Of a stretch of 64,000 bases of DNA, positions 12,180 through 25,643 are shown one piece after another; the stretch's first letter is position 1; each line of letters opens with the position of its first letter. The notes below the pieces were generated by a model. It searched no databases. It saw only the letters and a program-made list of their open reading frames with translations, and had not been told where the DNA came from. The position numbers and the translations under genes are program-made. This DNA is from Zoroaster sp. YZ-2022. Lineage: Eukaryota > Echinodermata > Asteroidea > Forcipulatida > Zoroasteridae. Location: the NCBI GenBank assembly GCA_029582265.1, contig CM055816.1, positions 6,434,913-6,498,912 of the forward strand, given 5' to 3'.

Positions 12180-13740
12180 GTTCATGGGGGACCTAGGGGC
12201 ATGGGGACATGTCTTCCACTCCCATGGCAGTAATGGTAATGGTTAATGACAATGTCTCGCAATAATAACTTTTTCCCCCGCGGCCCACCAAAAGAAAATA
12301 AATATTAAAACAATTTCTTTTCAGAGCACACTAATTGGTGCATTTTCTTAGTACTTTCTATTTCAGACACCCCCATTAGACAAGTTCTGTCCAGATGTTC
12401 CCAGCTTATTTATTGTAGCTAATTGTTTCTGTACTGTGCTATTCTTAAATTGAATACAGTTAATAAAAGACACATTTTCGCTGCGATAGCCAAAATAAAT
12501 TGACATTATACTATTGTTACAATAGGATATAGGGCTACGTAAAAAATATATGATCTTTGACAACACGGATAATAAATACCTAAAACAATCATTGATCAAT
12601 AAATTTTTTAAATTTTTGTTTACGTATCCAAATAACGTAAATCAACAGTTTGGAATTAAAATGTGTATTAATTGTTGTGTATTGTTTATGCAATTAAACC
12701 TATCCTAGTAATGCTCAAGTTTCAGATGATCATCCCTGGGATAGAATATTAATTATTATAAGTATTTGTACATTTGTACACATGACAGAATTTACAAAGT
12801 AATGGACTATGGGTACGTTAATAAACAAAATGCATTGGGTTTTTCCGTAGGGCAAACGAGGAGGGTAAAGTGAGCTCAATACAGTTGGTATTTATCATTA
12901 TTAAAGTCTCACTTAATGGACCCAGAGACCGTGAGGGGTCATCATTATGCTAACTAAAAGGGGAATCTATGGTCCATGAGTATAGGACACTCTGTTATTA
13001 CACAGATCATCCACCCTGGAAGTTTACCTTAGCAACGACATCTAGGGTGATATTATCAACTCATCCAACATCAACACTTCAGTCTTTCCATCAGCTTTTG
13101 TGATAAATTGTCAAAATTAGCCTATTAGCGCATTCGTTGAAAGTAGAGACTATTTCGAGGGAAACCCCATATTTTAAAAACAAAAGTTAATGACATTAAG
13201 GAATTATAAAATTTGGACTTTACAGGAAAACATTGATTGAGTTTTTAACATATGAAGGGGGCAAGTGTTATAGTGTCAATTTACCTGTGAACCCGGATCC
13301 AAATATCGATAAGGTTGATTAGGGTTTTCAGAATGACCACTGATAATTATAGTTTTTCCCAAATGTTCACATCTATAAATCTGAATATCACTTCCTGTGT
13401 ATGTTCTTTTTGGGCTTACGAGCTACATGGTTTAGGTGTTTGAGGAATACTTGAGGTTTTCACTTTCAGAAAGACAAGAAACCTCTACCCACAAACACCA
13501 ATGCAAATACTTCAGCAATAGTCCCACCATGGTGAACAACACACTGATCTTTGTAAGTTTAAACAAACAGCACTAATAATAGTCTCGCCTACCCTTTAGT
13601 AGTGCAATGCGAAAACTCGGTTCTTGCCACGTGAATAAAAATCAAGCGCTTGACCAACGAAGCAACAGGTTGCTATGAAAAGGCTATTGTATAAACTCTG
13701 GCTATCAGTGCTGTTTGCTTGAATCGGCGTTTGGGTGTGT
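12180..13740. other. No recognisable feature
   Basis: AT-rich single-copy-looking sequence with short open frames only. Confidence 0.5.
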
Positions 13741-14278
13741 GGGTTTTACTTTAACCCCCGGGGTTTTGGGGACCAAAACAATGGAACAATGGAAAACCCC
13801 CAAAAGAATCTTTAAAAAGCTGGTACCCCCCAGGGGAATTAAAGAAAAGGGTAAAAGAACGAAAAAAAAGGGGTAATTTGAACGAAAAAAGGGAAATTAC
13901 AAGTGGGCATAATTATGTGGGGGTGTGTGTGTTTGTGGTGGGGGTTTTTTGTAATTAAACAAATTCATTGTGTGGACCTGAGGGAAAAAAAGAGGTTACA
14001 CAACGTAGGAAATGCTTCGCTGTGTGGGCCCCGCACACGTCCACACAATTTTTTGGACTTTGGGAAAAATACGGTATCTCTGAAATTGGGGATTTGTCTA
14101 GGCAGGTTTTTTTGACAAATCGAAGGATATTATTAAAAGGGAAAAAAAGAAGAAAACCGCCCCAAAACACTTTTTCTTTTAAATGGGAACGATTTTTAAA
14201 ATTTCCCTTTTCCGAAAACGAAAAAGGAATGTCCCATAACGATAGCTACGTTTTCCCGTGTGTGTGGGGGGGGTGGTG

Positions 14279-14282
<4 letters not shown>

Positions 14283-14356
<74 letters not shown>
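14283..14356. repeat. (TA)n microsatellite
   Basis: About 37 uninterrupted TA dinucleotides. Confidence 0.95.
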
Positions 14357-14358
<2 letters not shown>

Positions 14359-14579
14359 ACCCCCTCCGTAAACCAAAGGGATTAAACATCAAAACCCCAA
14401 TTTTTCCCCCCCTGTCCCCTCTGGAAAATTTCCCTTATATAAACCTCCCCCTGGCAAAGGGATAATGTTGCCAACGCTCCCCGAAACCAACAACCAAACC
14501 AAACCTTCAATTTAGACACCCCCCAGATCTTATCCGACATATACTGGCCAAAAAATTTCACGTTCCTAAACGAAACCCC

Positions 14580-15700
14580 GGGTTTAAGGGGACAGCAATG
14601 GGCACTAAAATGGCACCCTCATACGCCAAACCGTTTATGTTTTGACCTTGAAGACAGATTTTATCTTCGCCCCCCCCCGTCCTCTAGTATGGTGGAGTTT
14701 TTTGACGAATTTTTCTGATTTGGGTGTGGTGGGGAAGATAGCCTAGGGGGAATTCATCCTTCATTAATTCATTCCACGCCACCATCAGGGTTTACTGCTA
14801 ACCACTTTTACCAATAGCGTGAACTTTCCAAAAAATCCCTTTAACAAATCCCCCCTGGCATCTCGACGATGTCTATTGTAAACCCACTGACATCATCAAT
14901 CCCCCCTTTTTTTGGGGCGCCACCCCAAAACCCCAAAGGGGGCCCTCGCCACAGTCAAGCGCTCCATCAGACGTATCTGTTCCACCGAAAAACCTTTTTC
15001 AGGAAACGGTCGTCTGAACGAGGCAACACCCCTTTATCCCCGGTTCAAAACGAGGGGCCAACCAGCCATCAACAGGCCCCCTGGACCCCCCCCCAGCACC
15101 CCCTCTTGGCCCCAGGGTAACAAGAAAACCCTTCCCAACAGAGTCCCCCGGGGCCCACTTATCACTGTTAAACTTTCATCTATCGTAAATATTTAAAATG
15201 ACAATTTTCCTCCTCCGACAATTTAGCTCAGCCATCCCCCGGCCCTTTTTATTGCTTTCCGTCGCCCCGTAACCTCGGTGATATATTGGGTTCAGGCCCC
15301 TAGCACTAACAGTGACCTTTAAAATCACCCGGGTCATGAATCACCACAGGGGGGTTTGTGTAACCCCTGAGATGCAAAAACCCGTTTGTATCTCAAACCT
15401 GCTCGAAAAGGGGAAAAACCACAGTTTGGGCTTTTACCCCCAACAAAGAACTAAACCCAGTGTGGGCACACCCAATGTTATATGTAATCTCATGTAAAAG
15501 ATGTGTTTCAATATATAGGGGGGGACAAAGACCAAAGGGTGTTTGTCCCCCCCGGGCCTTTTTGCCCAAACTTTTCCCTTTTTTCCTCCTTGGGGGAAAA
15601 AAAACCCTACCCCTGGCCTTAATTGGTTTCCCTTTCCCCGCCCTTTTTAATTTTTGGCATTTTTTGAAATTTTGGTTTTTTTAACCCCTTTTTAATTGTT
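14580..15700 (+). pseudogene. Penelope-like element, decayed reverse transcriptase and GIY-YIG fragment
   Basis: Reading across frames, 14595-14640 gives AMGTKMAPSYA followed by a hydrophobic run, the conserved block before the catalytic motif of Penelope-like reverse transcriptases. 14740-14790 gives a degraded EFINSFHPTI-like block. 15470-15540 gives VISCKRC followed by an IY-GG-type run, the expected look of a GIY-YIG endonuclease start (V-Y-x-I-x-C-x-x-C-x-x-x-Y-x-G). Together these are the reverse transcriptase and endonuclease of a Penelope-like retroelement on the plus strand. Stops and frame changes break it everywhere, partly because of the poor sequence in this block. The catalytic aspartates cannot be read with confidence. 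The minisatellite and (TA)n tract downstream fit a 3' tail of the same element. Confidence 0.6.
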
Positions 15701-16039
15701 TAATTGAGGCAACCCACTTTTTTTGCCGGTTTTTTAATACCCAAAAACCGGGGAAACAAAAGGGAGGTTTTTTTTTAAAAACTGGATTTTAAAAAATCCT
15801 AAAAAACCTTTTCCCATGGCCTCCCCCAAAAATTTTCCCCCCTTGGGGGTTTTTCAAAATTTAAACCCAAAAACTAAAAAACCTTTAAAAAATTGTTTCC
15901 CCCGGCATTTTTGGGGGTTAAATTTTATTTCTTCAAAGGTTTTTTGGTTTCCCTAACCCCTGTTTATTTTCCAAAGGGAAAATTGTCCCTTTCCCTGTTC
16001 CTTTTCAAATTATTGCTAACCTGTTTTTCCTTTATTTAA

Positions 16040-16330
16040 ATTTAACCTTTTAATTTCCCTTTTTTTTAAAAAGGGTTTTTTTGCTTTAACCTGTTCTCTT
16101 TTTAGGGATTTATTTCAACCTGTTTCTCCTTTCAATTTCTGTTTTTAAACCCGTTCTCTTTTCAAGTATTTGTTTTTTAAACCGTTCTTTTCAGGTCTTT
16201 GTCCTAACCTGTTCTCTTTTCAATTTTTTTTAACCTTCTTTTTCCGGGGATTTGTTTTAACCTGTTCTTTTCAGGTCTTTGTCCCCCCCTGTTCTATCTT
16301 CAGGTATTTCTTTAACCTGTTGCTTTTTCT
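16040..16330. repeat. Minisatellite, ~29-bp unit (plus-strand copy)
   Basis: The unit is close to AACCTGTTCTCTTTTCAGG plus TATTTGTTTT and occurs about nine times with variation. The reverse complement of the same array lies at 32690-32960, so it belongs to a mobile-element tail. Flanking sequence to 16560 also matches the inverted copy at 32450-32540. Confidence 0.75.
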
Positions 16331-16703
16331 TATCTTTTTTTTACATTTTTCCCAAATGTCTCTCATAGGGGCTATTTTAATTTAACTTTTCCCCTTTTTT
16401 TGTTGTCATTTCCCTTTTTTACTGTCCATGTTTATGCCAGCTTTTATTTTGTACTAAAAAACTGCCACCTCTACCTATTTTGGCTCAATAATCCCCCCTT
16501 TACCCCTTAAACCCTAAGCTGCCACATCACTTATTGTGTGGTTCAATAATCCCCCTTTTTTCACTTCGATACCCCCTTTTGGGTTTTCAGACTGATGCTT
16601 TTTTTTAATTGGTCCCAATTTTTTCGCCTTTTTTTTCCCCCCCCAGTCCTTTGCTTTCCCCTTTTCCCCATAAATGGAAGTTTTTTTGTTGTACTTTTTT
16701 CTC

Positions 16704-16704
<1 letters not shown>

Positions 16705-16766
<62 letters not shown>
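16705..16766. repeat. (TA)n microsatellite
   Basis: About 31 TA units followed by an AT-rich run, at the expected end of the Penelope-type tail. Confidence 0.9.
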
Positions 16767-16770
<4 letters not shown>

Positions 16771-16911
16771 TATAATTATATAATTATTTAAATTTATCTG
16801 TACCTCCTGTAATAATTTTTTTTATAATATTGATATATTTTTATTTTATGAGGGCCCCAAAATAGCTGTTGGATGGGTTCCCCCGTTAAAGATGGTTTTT
16901 AAAACAATAAA

Positions 16912-17156
<245 letters not shown>

Positions 17157-17239
17157 TTTGTAAAACAGTGGAACGCTGGTGGGTTTTAACTCCAAATTTT
17201 AAGCGTTATCCCAAACAGACAACGATAATCACCAAATAT

Positions 17240-18050
17240 TACTCCTATATATATGGCCTAAACCCCCACGGCCGGTTACTCGCTCAATGATGCGTGGTAA
17301 TTTCCCTTTGTTTGCGGGCCGGGGTTAACTTTTTTTTGGCAAAATTTTGGGGTTTTTTGACCCGGGACTGTTCCTCGAACAAGATATTCAACAGGGAAAC
17401 GGGCAAGGTCAGTTACAGCTGTGCCCAACATCGCCAGTACCCTCAAGGCACACAACAAACAAGTCTCATCGAACGACAAAAAGGGGCCGACCAAGGGCTG
17501 CAACTGCAGCAAGAAAGACCTATGCCCCCCTACAAGGAAAGGGGGCCGGCCAGCAACATCATCTACAATGCCAAATCAAACCAAACAACTTCATCTGTAC
17601 ATAGGGCCCACCGCGCCCCCATTCAAGCCAAGATACGGGAACCACACACGGGCTTTTTAGGCATAGAAGGGACCACAACGGAGGAACTCTCCAAAACAAT
17701 TTTTTGGAAATTTAAAAAAAACAAAAAAAATTCACCCCTCAACTGGTCGGTGGGCCCGTAGATCTCAAGCCCAACGGGGAATCGGGAAAAAGGGGAACCC
17801 CTTTTCCTCACAGAAGGCCCCTCCATCATAAACGCCGACAAAGGATACCCTGAACAAAAACCCGAACTCATATCAAAACAAAATTCTACCTCTGCAACTT
17901 CAAAGCGATGACACGTGACGAGGAACAGTACCGCTCAACAAAAACCCCAAAATGCCAACAAAAAAGCTTTTTCACAAAGGGCCCCCCCAAAAAATGGGGT
18001 AATTACCACCCTCATTGAGCGAGTAACCTGTACGTGGGGTGTAGGCCCAT
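17240..18050 (+). pseudogene. Second Penelope-like element, C-terminal GIY-YIG region between inverted repeats
   Basis: Across three frames, 17385-17880 reads IFNRETGKVSYSC, then KGCNCSKKDLCP (Cys-rich linker), then YIG-type residues followed by PFKPRYGNHT, then TEELSK, KNWSVG-like and INADKGY-like blocks. This order is the linker plus GIY-YIG endonuclease that closes one branch of Penelope-like elements; the domain nicks target DNA for retrotransposition. The family differs from the fragment at 14.6-15.7 kb. About 40 bp at 17275-17315 reappear inverted at 17995-18035, flanking the coding piece, as expected of Penelope-type inverted terminal units. The reverse transcriptase proper is absent and the frame is broken. 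Confidence 0.6.
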
Positions 18051-19753
18051 ATTAACATGTATATACAGTGCGTATCAAAAAAAAGGGAATCCGAATTCAG
18101 GGCGTTAAATGCCAAGGTTTTTTAGTTTGACAATTTACATGTAATTTTACCAAAAAAGAAACCCCCAGCCCATTGATACCTGTATCGATCCCTTGCTGTC
18201 ACACTTGGGCCGAAATAGGGTATGTTAATTAAACCTAGACCAACTGTTCAAAAAATTTATTTTTTTTCAAATTCTTGGTAGTACTAAGGGGGTTTTTTAA
18301 AAGTCTAAAAACTATCAATTTTTAAAAAACCTTTTTTGGACAAATTGTTAGTAGTAGGGGTTTTTTACAAGCAGTTTCGGAGTAGTTTTTGGGGGATCAT
18401 TTTAGATATTTCCGTTTTTAATTTTAAATTTTTTCGTTTTTTTTTTTAAAAATATAGAAAATGGGAAAAAAAAACATAAAACCAAAAAATTGAATTTTTT
18501 AAATTTTTTAAAAAACAATGAAAGTACTAATGAATATGTCCACAACCAAAATATATCAAATACTAAACCCAGATTGGGGGCAACAACGTAAAATGAAAAA
18601 ATTTGATTTTTAAAAAATTTTTTGAATACAACGAAACATTAGAAAAAAAAATAAAAGGGACGAATACGATTTTTATTTTAAAAAACGAAACGGGTTACTT
18701 TTTAAAAATTTTTAAAAGATATTTTAATAGGTATTAAACCAAAAACTCCCTTTTTAAAGGAGATAAAAAGGGGGTTTTTTTATTCCGAGATTTGTCCCGG
18801 GAAAATAAATGTAGATGTATCCCTTAAACAAAAAAAATTTTGGGAAATTAAAAGTGAAAAACCCCAAATTTATTTTTTATAAATTTAAAAAATTTTAAAA
18901 ATTTCCCCAGGATTTAAAAAAAAGTTCCAATAACCGTTTCGTAAAAAAAAAAACGATTGTTTATGGGAAACCTTTTGATGAAGAAAAAAAAACGAGAAAC
19001 CAACAAATAATTTCTTTACAAGTTTTTTAAAGTTGGGGGTTAAACTCCTTTTTCCCCAAAATTTTCACTGTCCCTTTCATGGGTTGAAAGGTCGATTTTT
19101 TAAAAAATTAAAAAAAAGTTGCAAAAAACGTAACATTTCTTTTTAAAATGAGCAATTTAGATTACATTAGCTTTTTTAAAAGACGACAATTGTATTTGGG
19201 ACGTGTTTTGAAAATTTGGGGATATACATAAAAAAAGGTTTTATTCAACTTTGGTTCAACTTTTTTAGCGCTTTATTAAAAAAGTCCCCTTTTTAAAAAA
19301 GTAAAATTTTTACCCAAGAATGAAAAAGTTCCTTAAAAAATTGGAAAAGGGCAAGGGAATTTAGGGAAAAAATTTCAACTTATATTAAAGACAAAGTTTT
19401 TTTAAAGAAAGGCCGTTTTCGCGGCAGAGCCTTTTTGAAAAAAATTATAAAAAACAAAAATTCAACGAGAAAGAAAAATATTGTTTGTTGCCAAAATTTT
19501 TAAAAAACATTGTTTGTCCAAGGTTTTATATTATTGATAACTTTTTTAAAAGAAGCGCAAAAGTTTTCCCAAAGATGATAAAGTAGTACGAGTATCGTAA
19601 ACTCTGGGCCGGGAAAGGGAAAAATTAAAAAGACAAGTAATAAAAAAAACATGCAGAAAAAAATCGTTCCTTCGGGTGGTTAAAATTGGTAAAAAGGGAC
19701 AAATGTTTGCGCGTAGTTCGCCCAACCCTGCACTATTGCGCTTTTTATCAGTT
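18051..19753. other. Low-quality AT-rich sequence, possible mariner-type terminus at its start
   Basis: 18065-18090 reads TACAGTGCGTATCAAAAAAAA, styled like a Tc1/mariner terminus next to a TA. No transposase frame and no matching opposite end were found before the gap. The remainder is uninterpretable. Confidence 0.35.
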
Positions 19754-20253
19754 NNNNNNNNNNNNNNNNNNNNNNNNNNNNNNNNNNNNNNNNNNNNNNN
19801 NNNNNNNNNNNNNNNNNNNNNNNNNNNNNNNNNNNNNNNNNNNNNNNNNNNNNNNNNNNNNNNNNNNNNNNNNNNNNNNNNNNNNNNNNNNNNNNNNNNN
19901 NNNNNNNNNNNNNNNNNNNNNNNNNNNNNNNNNNNNNNNNNNNNNNNNNNNNNNNNNNNNNNNNNNNNNNNNNNNNNNNNNNNNNNNNNNNNNNNNNNNN
20001 NNNNNNNNNNNNNNNNNNNNNNNNNNNNNNNNNNNNNNNNNNNNNNNNNNNNNNNNNNNNNNNNNNNNNNNNNNNNNNNNNNNNNNNNNNNNNNNNNNNN
20101 NNNNNNNNNNNNNNNNNNNNNNNNNNNNNNNNNNNNNNNNNNNNNNNNNNNNNNNNNNNNNNNNNNNNNNNNNNNNNNNNNNNNNNNNNNNNNNNNNNNN
20201 NNNNNNNNNNNNNNNNNNNNNNNNNNNNNNNNNNNNNNNNNNNNNNNNNNNNN
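19754..20253. other. Assembly gap, 500 N
   Basis: Exactly 500 N, a placeholder length. Reading frames that span it are meaningless. Confidence 0.99.
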
Positions 20254-22280
20254 TAGGCCTACCATCCCAAAACCTATCAACTGACTTCTGTCATATATGT
20301 TATGGTAAGTTAGATCGCTAGTCCCAACCCCTAATTTATTTATTGTTGCTGATTAAAAACAAAAATAATTGCTTAAAAAACGATTAACGTTACGCTAGCA
20401 TGATTATCACAAATAAGTGAGCCTACCTCATCAGTCTCAAAATCCCTTAGTTGATGGTGATGCACATGTTCTTGAAGGTGACTGCGATCGGCTTAGTCGT
20501 CCTGCTGAGCATGCACCCTGCCAAAGATTCTCCATCGACGTTTTGTTTTTTTGGGAACATGTTCTTCACCAAATGACAACAAGCGTTTGTACGTGGACCG
20601 ACTCAGGGTTCACTATGGTCCATGGTCATGGACGGTTAGTATGAACACAGTAAGCTCGGACAAACACTACGCGAGCATTTGAGCGACCGACAATTTCGCT
20701 AAATTTAGATGGAATATATGTTCTTGTAAACTATTTTTTTAAAGAAAGAAAATAAAAGGAAAAAAACGGTTGTTTAACGGGCTGATCATTATTACCGTTG
20801 ACGCGTGTGAGTATTGCTGTTTCGTGCACATCATTCAACGATGCGACATTAGGCGCTACCTTGCGGTTATTTAACCTTAACACAGGGATTTGTCATGAAG
20901 TTTAGCATCAATCAATTTTTCATATTTCATCAGGGCTGAAACGAGCAGTAAAACGAGGACGCATTTCAGCGCACATAATTATGTGCGTAAACGTCATCGA
21001 CATATCGGGCTACGTCTGTATGTACGTCGATGCGTATCCGGTCGTCCTCCACTGCATGGTACCCGGCTACACGTATGCTGTAACCACATTATTCGCAAAA
21101 GCATACGCAAGCGGACCAGCACTCCTAACATGACACGTGCACGTCACACACAAACACACACGTTCGTCAACCACTAGTTTTTTGTTTGAATTGTTGAATT
21201 GTGGATTTAGATTTTCGACTTCGCCCCTTTTGAACCTTCGCCTGTCCTTTTTGACAGAATTTGAGCGAAGTAATATTATTTATCATTAACGTTAGAAGTT
21301 TCGGCTCAAAGTACGCGCTGGTTTACTGATATCAAGCAACAGTACGAGCATTGTGCCCATCTTCAGCGGTTGTTGATCGAGAAGCCAGCTGCATGACTTT
21401 TCTTCTATGGGCAAGGTTTTTAAGGCTATTTTAGGAAAACAAGAACCCCTGGTGTTGGAAAGAAGTTGGAAAGAGTTGTCCAGATGGATGGTGGGTGCTC
21501 CCTTCATCAATTCATAACTCATTGACAAAAAAATATTCCAAATTATTTTCGTGATATTTCAGAACACGAGCCATCAGAATCAGATCATTATGGCATGGAG
21601 GCTGCATAAAAGGCGTGAAAACTTATGTGGACTACACAGTGTATCAAGTTTCAGTATTTCAATTTTCCCATGATGTGATACGACCAGCCCTAAAATAATT
21701 ACGCACATTACAATCACCATTTTCTGCTTATGTTGTTTGTCTCGCCCAGGAATGGTCATGCACATGTACCCAAACGTTCACCAAAAAATAACAAATAATA
21801 AATGAAAATCTTTGCATTTTTCAAACATAAAGTATGGTTGTCATTTTCCCATCCCAAAGCAGAGCATGGAAATTAAATTTGTGAAATTGGTCAAAGATCA
21901 GAAGATAACAGAAACAGTTCAGCTCAAATTATTTCTCATGGCACAAAAAGAAGACAAAATGTCCTCTTCCTCACGGGAAGTCCATTCTGACGAAGAAATG
22001 GCATCAGAACAGTCTAAGGATGAAGGCAGAGGTCACTGAAAAACCCAAAGCTAAAGAGGTTCTTTTGAAGAAGATGAAGGTGACCAGGGATTTAGAGATG
22101 GGATCATGGCAGCTCAGCTTCAAATCCAAATCTAAAAAAGGTGTTCTGTACTTGGCTGCTTGTCTTTAAAGACACCCACAAGAAAGAGAGGGAGAGAGGG
22201 TGATGTTAAGATCGAGACATACCCTGTAATAAATATGCAGCTCATGAACTAGCACAAGTTTACTTTTCCCATTTTGGACA

Positions 22281-22283
<3 letters not shown>
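20254..22283. other. Mostly unrecognised; possible frameshifted exon remnant near 21865-22165
   Basis: 20640-21180 is richer in CpG than its surroundings but holds no recognised gene. At 21865-22039 (plus) a coding-like frame carries an acidic, serine-rich stretch (MSSSSREVHSDEEMASEQ). After a one-base shift it continues as a lysine-rich frame (KPKAKEVLLKKMK) to a stop near 22168. This pattern suggests an exon or processed fragment with one frameshift. No family was recognised. Confidence 0.3.

Positions 22284-22324
<41 letters not shown>
22284..22324. repeat. (TA)n microsatellite, left piece
   Basis: TA run ending exactly at the left end of the mariner-type element, which supplies its TA target duplication. 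Confidence 0.9.
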
Positions 22325-22327
<3 letters not shown>

Positions 22328-24099
22328 CGCGACCCGTGTAATCCACAAATAGTGGGTTAATATGACCAGGTTATGAGGTTTATGATTATAAACATGATTG
22401 CATCATGAGGTAGGGCTGTTAGCTTCCATTGATACCATCCTTGCATTCATGCGATCGCCATATCACTGAGCACCATTGTCTTGAAAATGGAACATCAAAT
22501 TCCAAAAATGCAGGTTGGTGAATAATGGCATGGTTCAAAAGAAAAGCCAGTTCCCAACCAGGTTATGTAAGAGGGGTGTGTCATCAACAATTTCAATTCT
22601 GACTTTGTGTGTTGTGTCAGTGCACTGGTACAGTTCATTCGACTGCAAGATGGTTCCAGTTAACCACCAAGAGCAGAGGGTCTTCGCTGTGAAGGAGTTC
22701 CATGATATGAAAAGTTTGCAGGGTTGTCCAAACGCATTTCGACAAGAGTTCCCACAACGTGATCCTCCTGCAAAGAAGACACCGGCGGAACGTTCAAAAG
22801 TATGAGTCAAAAATCGTAACAAAGGGGAACTCAGGAAGACGAAAGGACTGGGCGGTCTGAGGTTAACATTGATGCAGTGGAGACAACAACTCTTGAACAT
22901 CCGGAGGACCACCAGCACCCGGAGGAAATGGCCTTGGCATACCACATGCTACTTTTTAACCGAATCACACGATTGGACCTTCGCTTACATCCGTATCGGA
23001 TAAGAAGTATCAGACACCAACTTCTGCCTGGAGATTTGGAAAGGAGAATGGCTTTCTCGAGGTGGTTACTGGAGCGTGTGAAAGGGATGAACAGTTCCTG
23101 AGATACTTTATAATTGGTGACGAGGCTGGCTTTAAGGCGAATGGGCAGGTTAACATGCACAACATTGTCCAGTACGCGCCAACCAATAATCGTCCAGCTT
23201 TTTAACTTCGAAAACGAATATGATCCGAGAAAAGTCATGGTGTGATCGGATTGTGTGGAATGGTGTCCTCATTGACCTTACTTCTTTCCTGGGAACGTGA
23301 ACAACAGGCGTACCCTGATGATGATTAACGACAATGTCGTACCAGAAAATGGAGCAGCACTTCCAGCGTCAGATCCAAGGACTTTCAGATATCTTTGGTG
23401 GGCACAAGATGGTGCACCGTGTCATCGTCTCATCGCAGTCCGCAATCGGTTGAGAGAACTGTTCGCAGATCGTGTTATCGCCCTGCACCATGCCGTGGAA
23501 TGCACAATTTAGTCACCAGATTTGACCCCTGTGTGATTTCTTTCTTTGGGGATATTTGAAAACAGAGTTTATTCCACCTCCTCGAGATATTGGTGAGTTA
23601 CAGGATCGTATCAACCACGAAGTCAACATTCTGCGCAATGACCCAGCTATGGTGAGAAGAGCTGTGCAAGACATGCATCGTCGCTGTGGACTTTTGTGTG
23701 GAGAGAGGAGGTGGACATGTGGAAGGTGTTGGTGCTTTAAAGGGTTAGCCTGATCTTATCAAATAAAATCATTATCATGAATAAGATGTGTTTTCTTTTC
23801 AATCATTTAATCAGTGTCCTGTAACTCATGTATCTTGTCTCACTTTGGATATGAGCCACCTTCTTCTGGATTTTCGGCTCATTGGGCCCATTATTCACCA
23901 ACCTGCAATATTTTGGAATTTGATGTTCCATTTTCAAGACAATGGTGCTCAGTGATGTGTGATCGTATGACTGCAAGTGATGGTGTCAATGGAAAGCCAT
24001 TAGCCCTCACCTCATGATGCAATCATGTTTATAATCATAAACCTCATAACTCGGTCATATTAACCCACTATTTGTGGATTACCTTTTTTTGAGTCGCCC

Positions 24100-24101
<2 letters not shown>
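22325..24101 (+). mobile_element. Tc1/mariner-superfamily element with ~215-bp inverted repeats
   Basis: The ends start CAGCGCGACCC and CAGGGCGACTC, and the inverted repeats stay alignable for about 215 bp each (22325-22540 and 23885-24101). TA stands on both sides, as the superfamily requires. Both flanks are (TA)n, so the element landed inside a TA microsatellite. It contains one broken transposase gene on the plus strand. Confidence 0.85.
22650..23750 (+). pseudogene. Mariner-type transposase, disrupted
   Basis: This is the DNA-cutting and joining enzyme of the surrounding element. The start chosen is ATG at 22650, opening MVPVNHQEQRVFAVKEFHD, followed by an FPQRDPPAKKT block and an NKGNSGRRRTGR-like block: the helix-turn-helix region and linker typical of the superfamily. 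The catalytic core then follows in pieces: GDEAGF at about 23115 (first acidic residue), WAQDGAPCHR at 23397-23425 (second), and SPDLTPCDFFLWGYLK at about 23517-23560 (third, read across a frameshift). The spacing between the second and third aspartates is about 41 residues, so a DD41D-like rather than the DD34D layout is suggested. The C-terminus has an IGELQDRI helix and an MVRRAVQDMHRR block. At least three frameshifts and several stops make it inactive. Confidence 0.8.
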
Positions 24102-24103
<2 letters not shown>

Positions 24104-24146
<43 letters not shown>

Positions 24147-24147
24147 A
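24104..24147. repeat. (TA)n microsatellite, middle piece
   Basis: TA run with a few CA variants, lying between the two Tc1/mariner elements. Confidence 0.9.
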
Positions 24148-25643
24148 CTCAAACGCAAACAGAAACTTACCACTTGTTTGAAATGTAATAAAATTGTAAC
24201 AGTTCAAAATAAAACAAAACCAACAATTGCTTAATTGAAACATTGGCATTTTTATTGATGACATGTCAAGTTTTGACCACGATAAACCATCTCATCAGTA
24301 CATACTAGCAGAGGGTGCAAAGTCAGTCCCCTTCAATAGCGTGTAGCGGTCACCATTGTTTTGGATACAGGCAGTGCATCGTCGGCGCATACCGCCTACC
24401 TGCCTTTGGATGGATTGTTGCCGGATACTGTCCCACTCTGAACTCAATGTCTCAAGCAGCTCTGCCTGTGTCCTGGTCTTTGCCAACTTCTGTCTCCTGC
24501 TCATCCCACAGGTGCTCTATGGGATTCAGGTCAGGGGAGAACGCAGGCTACTGCATGGTGTTGATGTTCTCGCCTTGGAGAAATGCAGTAGTGGTAAAGC
24601 GAGCAGCATGGGGACGAGCGTTGTCATGCTGAAAGGTTCTCGTTCTGGGCGGTCTAGCAGGAATGGCAGCAGATGAGGTCGCAGGATGTTATCCACATAC
24701 CGTTGGGCATTGGCGATTCCCCATCCACAACCACCAGTGGCGTCCTGTAACGGTCTGATATGTCGGCCCACAGCATCACACTTGGGCCACCCACCCGTTG
24801 GCTTATCGCACGCAAATAATCGGCATATCGCTCGCCAGTTCTTCTCCAGACACGCTCACGCCCATCAGGACTGTCCACACAGAACTTTTGACTCATCGCT
24901 GAAAGCGCGATCTCGTCTCCACTGCGCTGTTGTCCACCACTGATGCTGCTGCCAAGCACCATCTCTGCCGAAGGTGGCGGCGATGGGCAGCCGTCATCAC
25001 CGGGCCTCGGTATGGTCTTCTGGCAGTCAGACCATAGTCAGCGCAGTCGTCTTCGTGCAGTATCATTGAGATCCGTGGGTTTGCACGCCCCGGGAGTTTC
25101 TTGCCGGTAGTGCGGGATGCTGGACGGAATCGATCCCGCAGGTGACTTAGGACCATCTGCCTGTCCTGCCTTGCATGGTGACCTTGGCCCCTTATCGAGG
25201 TCTGTCATCTGCAGAGTTGTGAGGGTGTCTCTGTCCACCAGGGCCGATATCGTCCGGTGTGAACAGCCAGCGCGACGTGCCACCACGGTAGCTCAGTCCG
25301 CCTTTGCAGCATGCTCAGGGCACGCTGTCGTTGATCCCTTGACAATCGTGGTATGTTCATTGAAATGCCGATTTTGCACCGGCCTTTTTAAAGCCAATAT
25401 CAAGACATCAAGTGCAGCTCATTAAATCATCCCATACCCCTTGGCTAATCACTGACAGTCAAAACAGTTGCTTCTAACAGCCAGCCATGAAGTGACCATT
25501 GAAGGTTCAGTGACCAAGTGTGACCGTTTTGTTCGACAGTGAGACACTATTGTCCACAAATAAGTTCACACATTTACTAAGCACGCAGTGTTATTGCGAT
25601 ATTTAAAGGTTTAAAATATGGTAAGTTTCTTTTTGCGTTTCAG

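Noticed and set aside
17294..17761. 155-codon frame as one intact protein
   Set aside because: Recognisable Penelope pieces alternate among three frames, so no single frame is the protein.
19546..20321. Long frames across 19.5-20.3 kb
   Set aside because: They span 500 N and have no real residues in the middle. The same holds for frames across 55348-55847.
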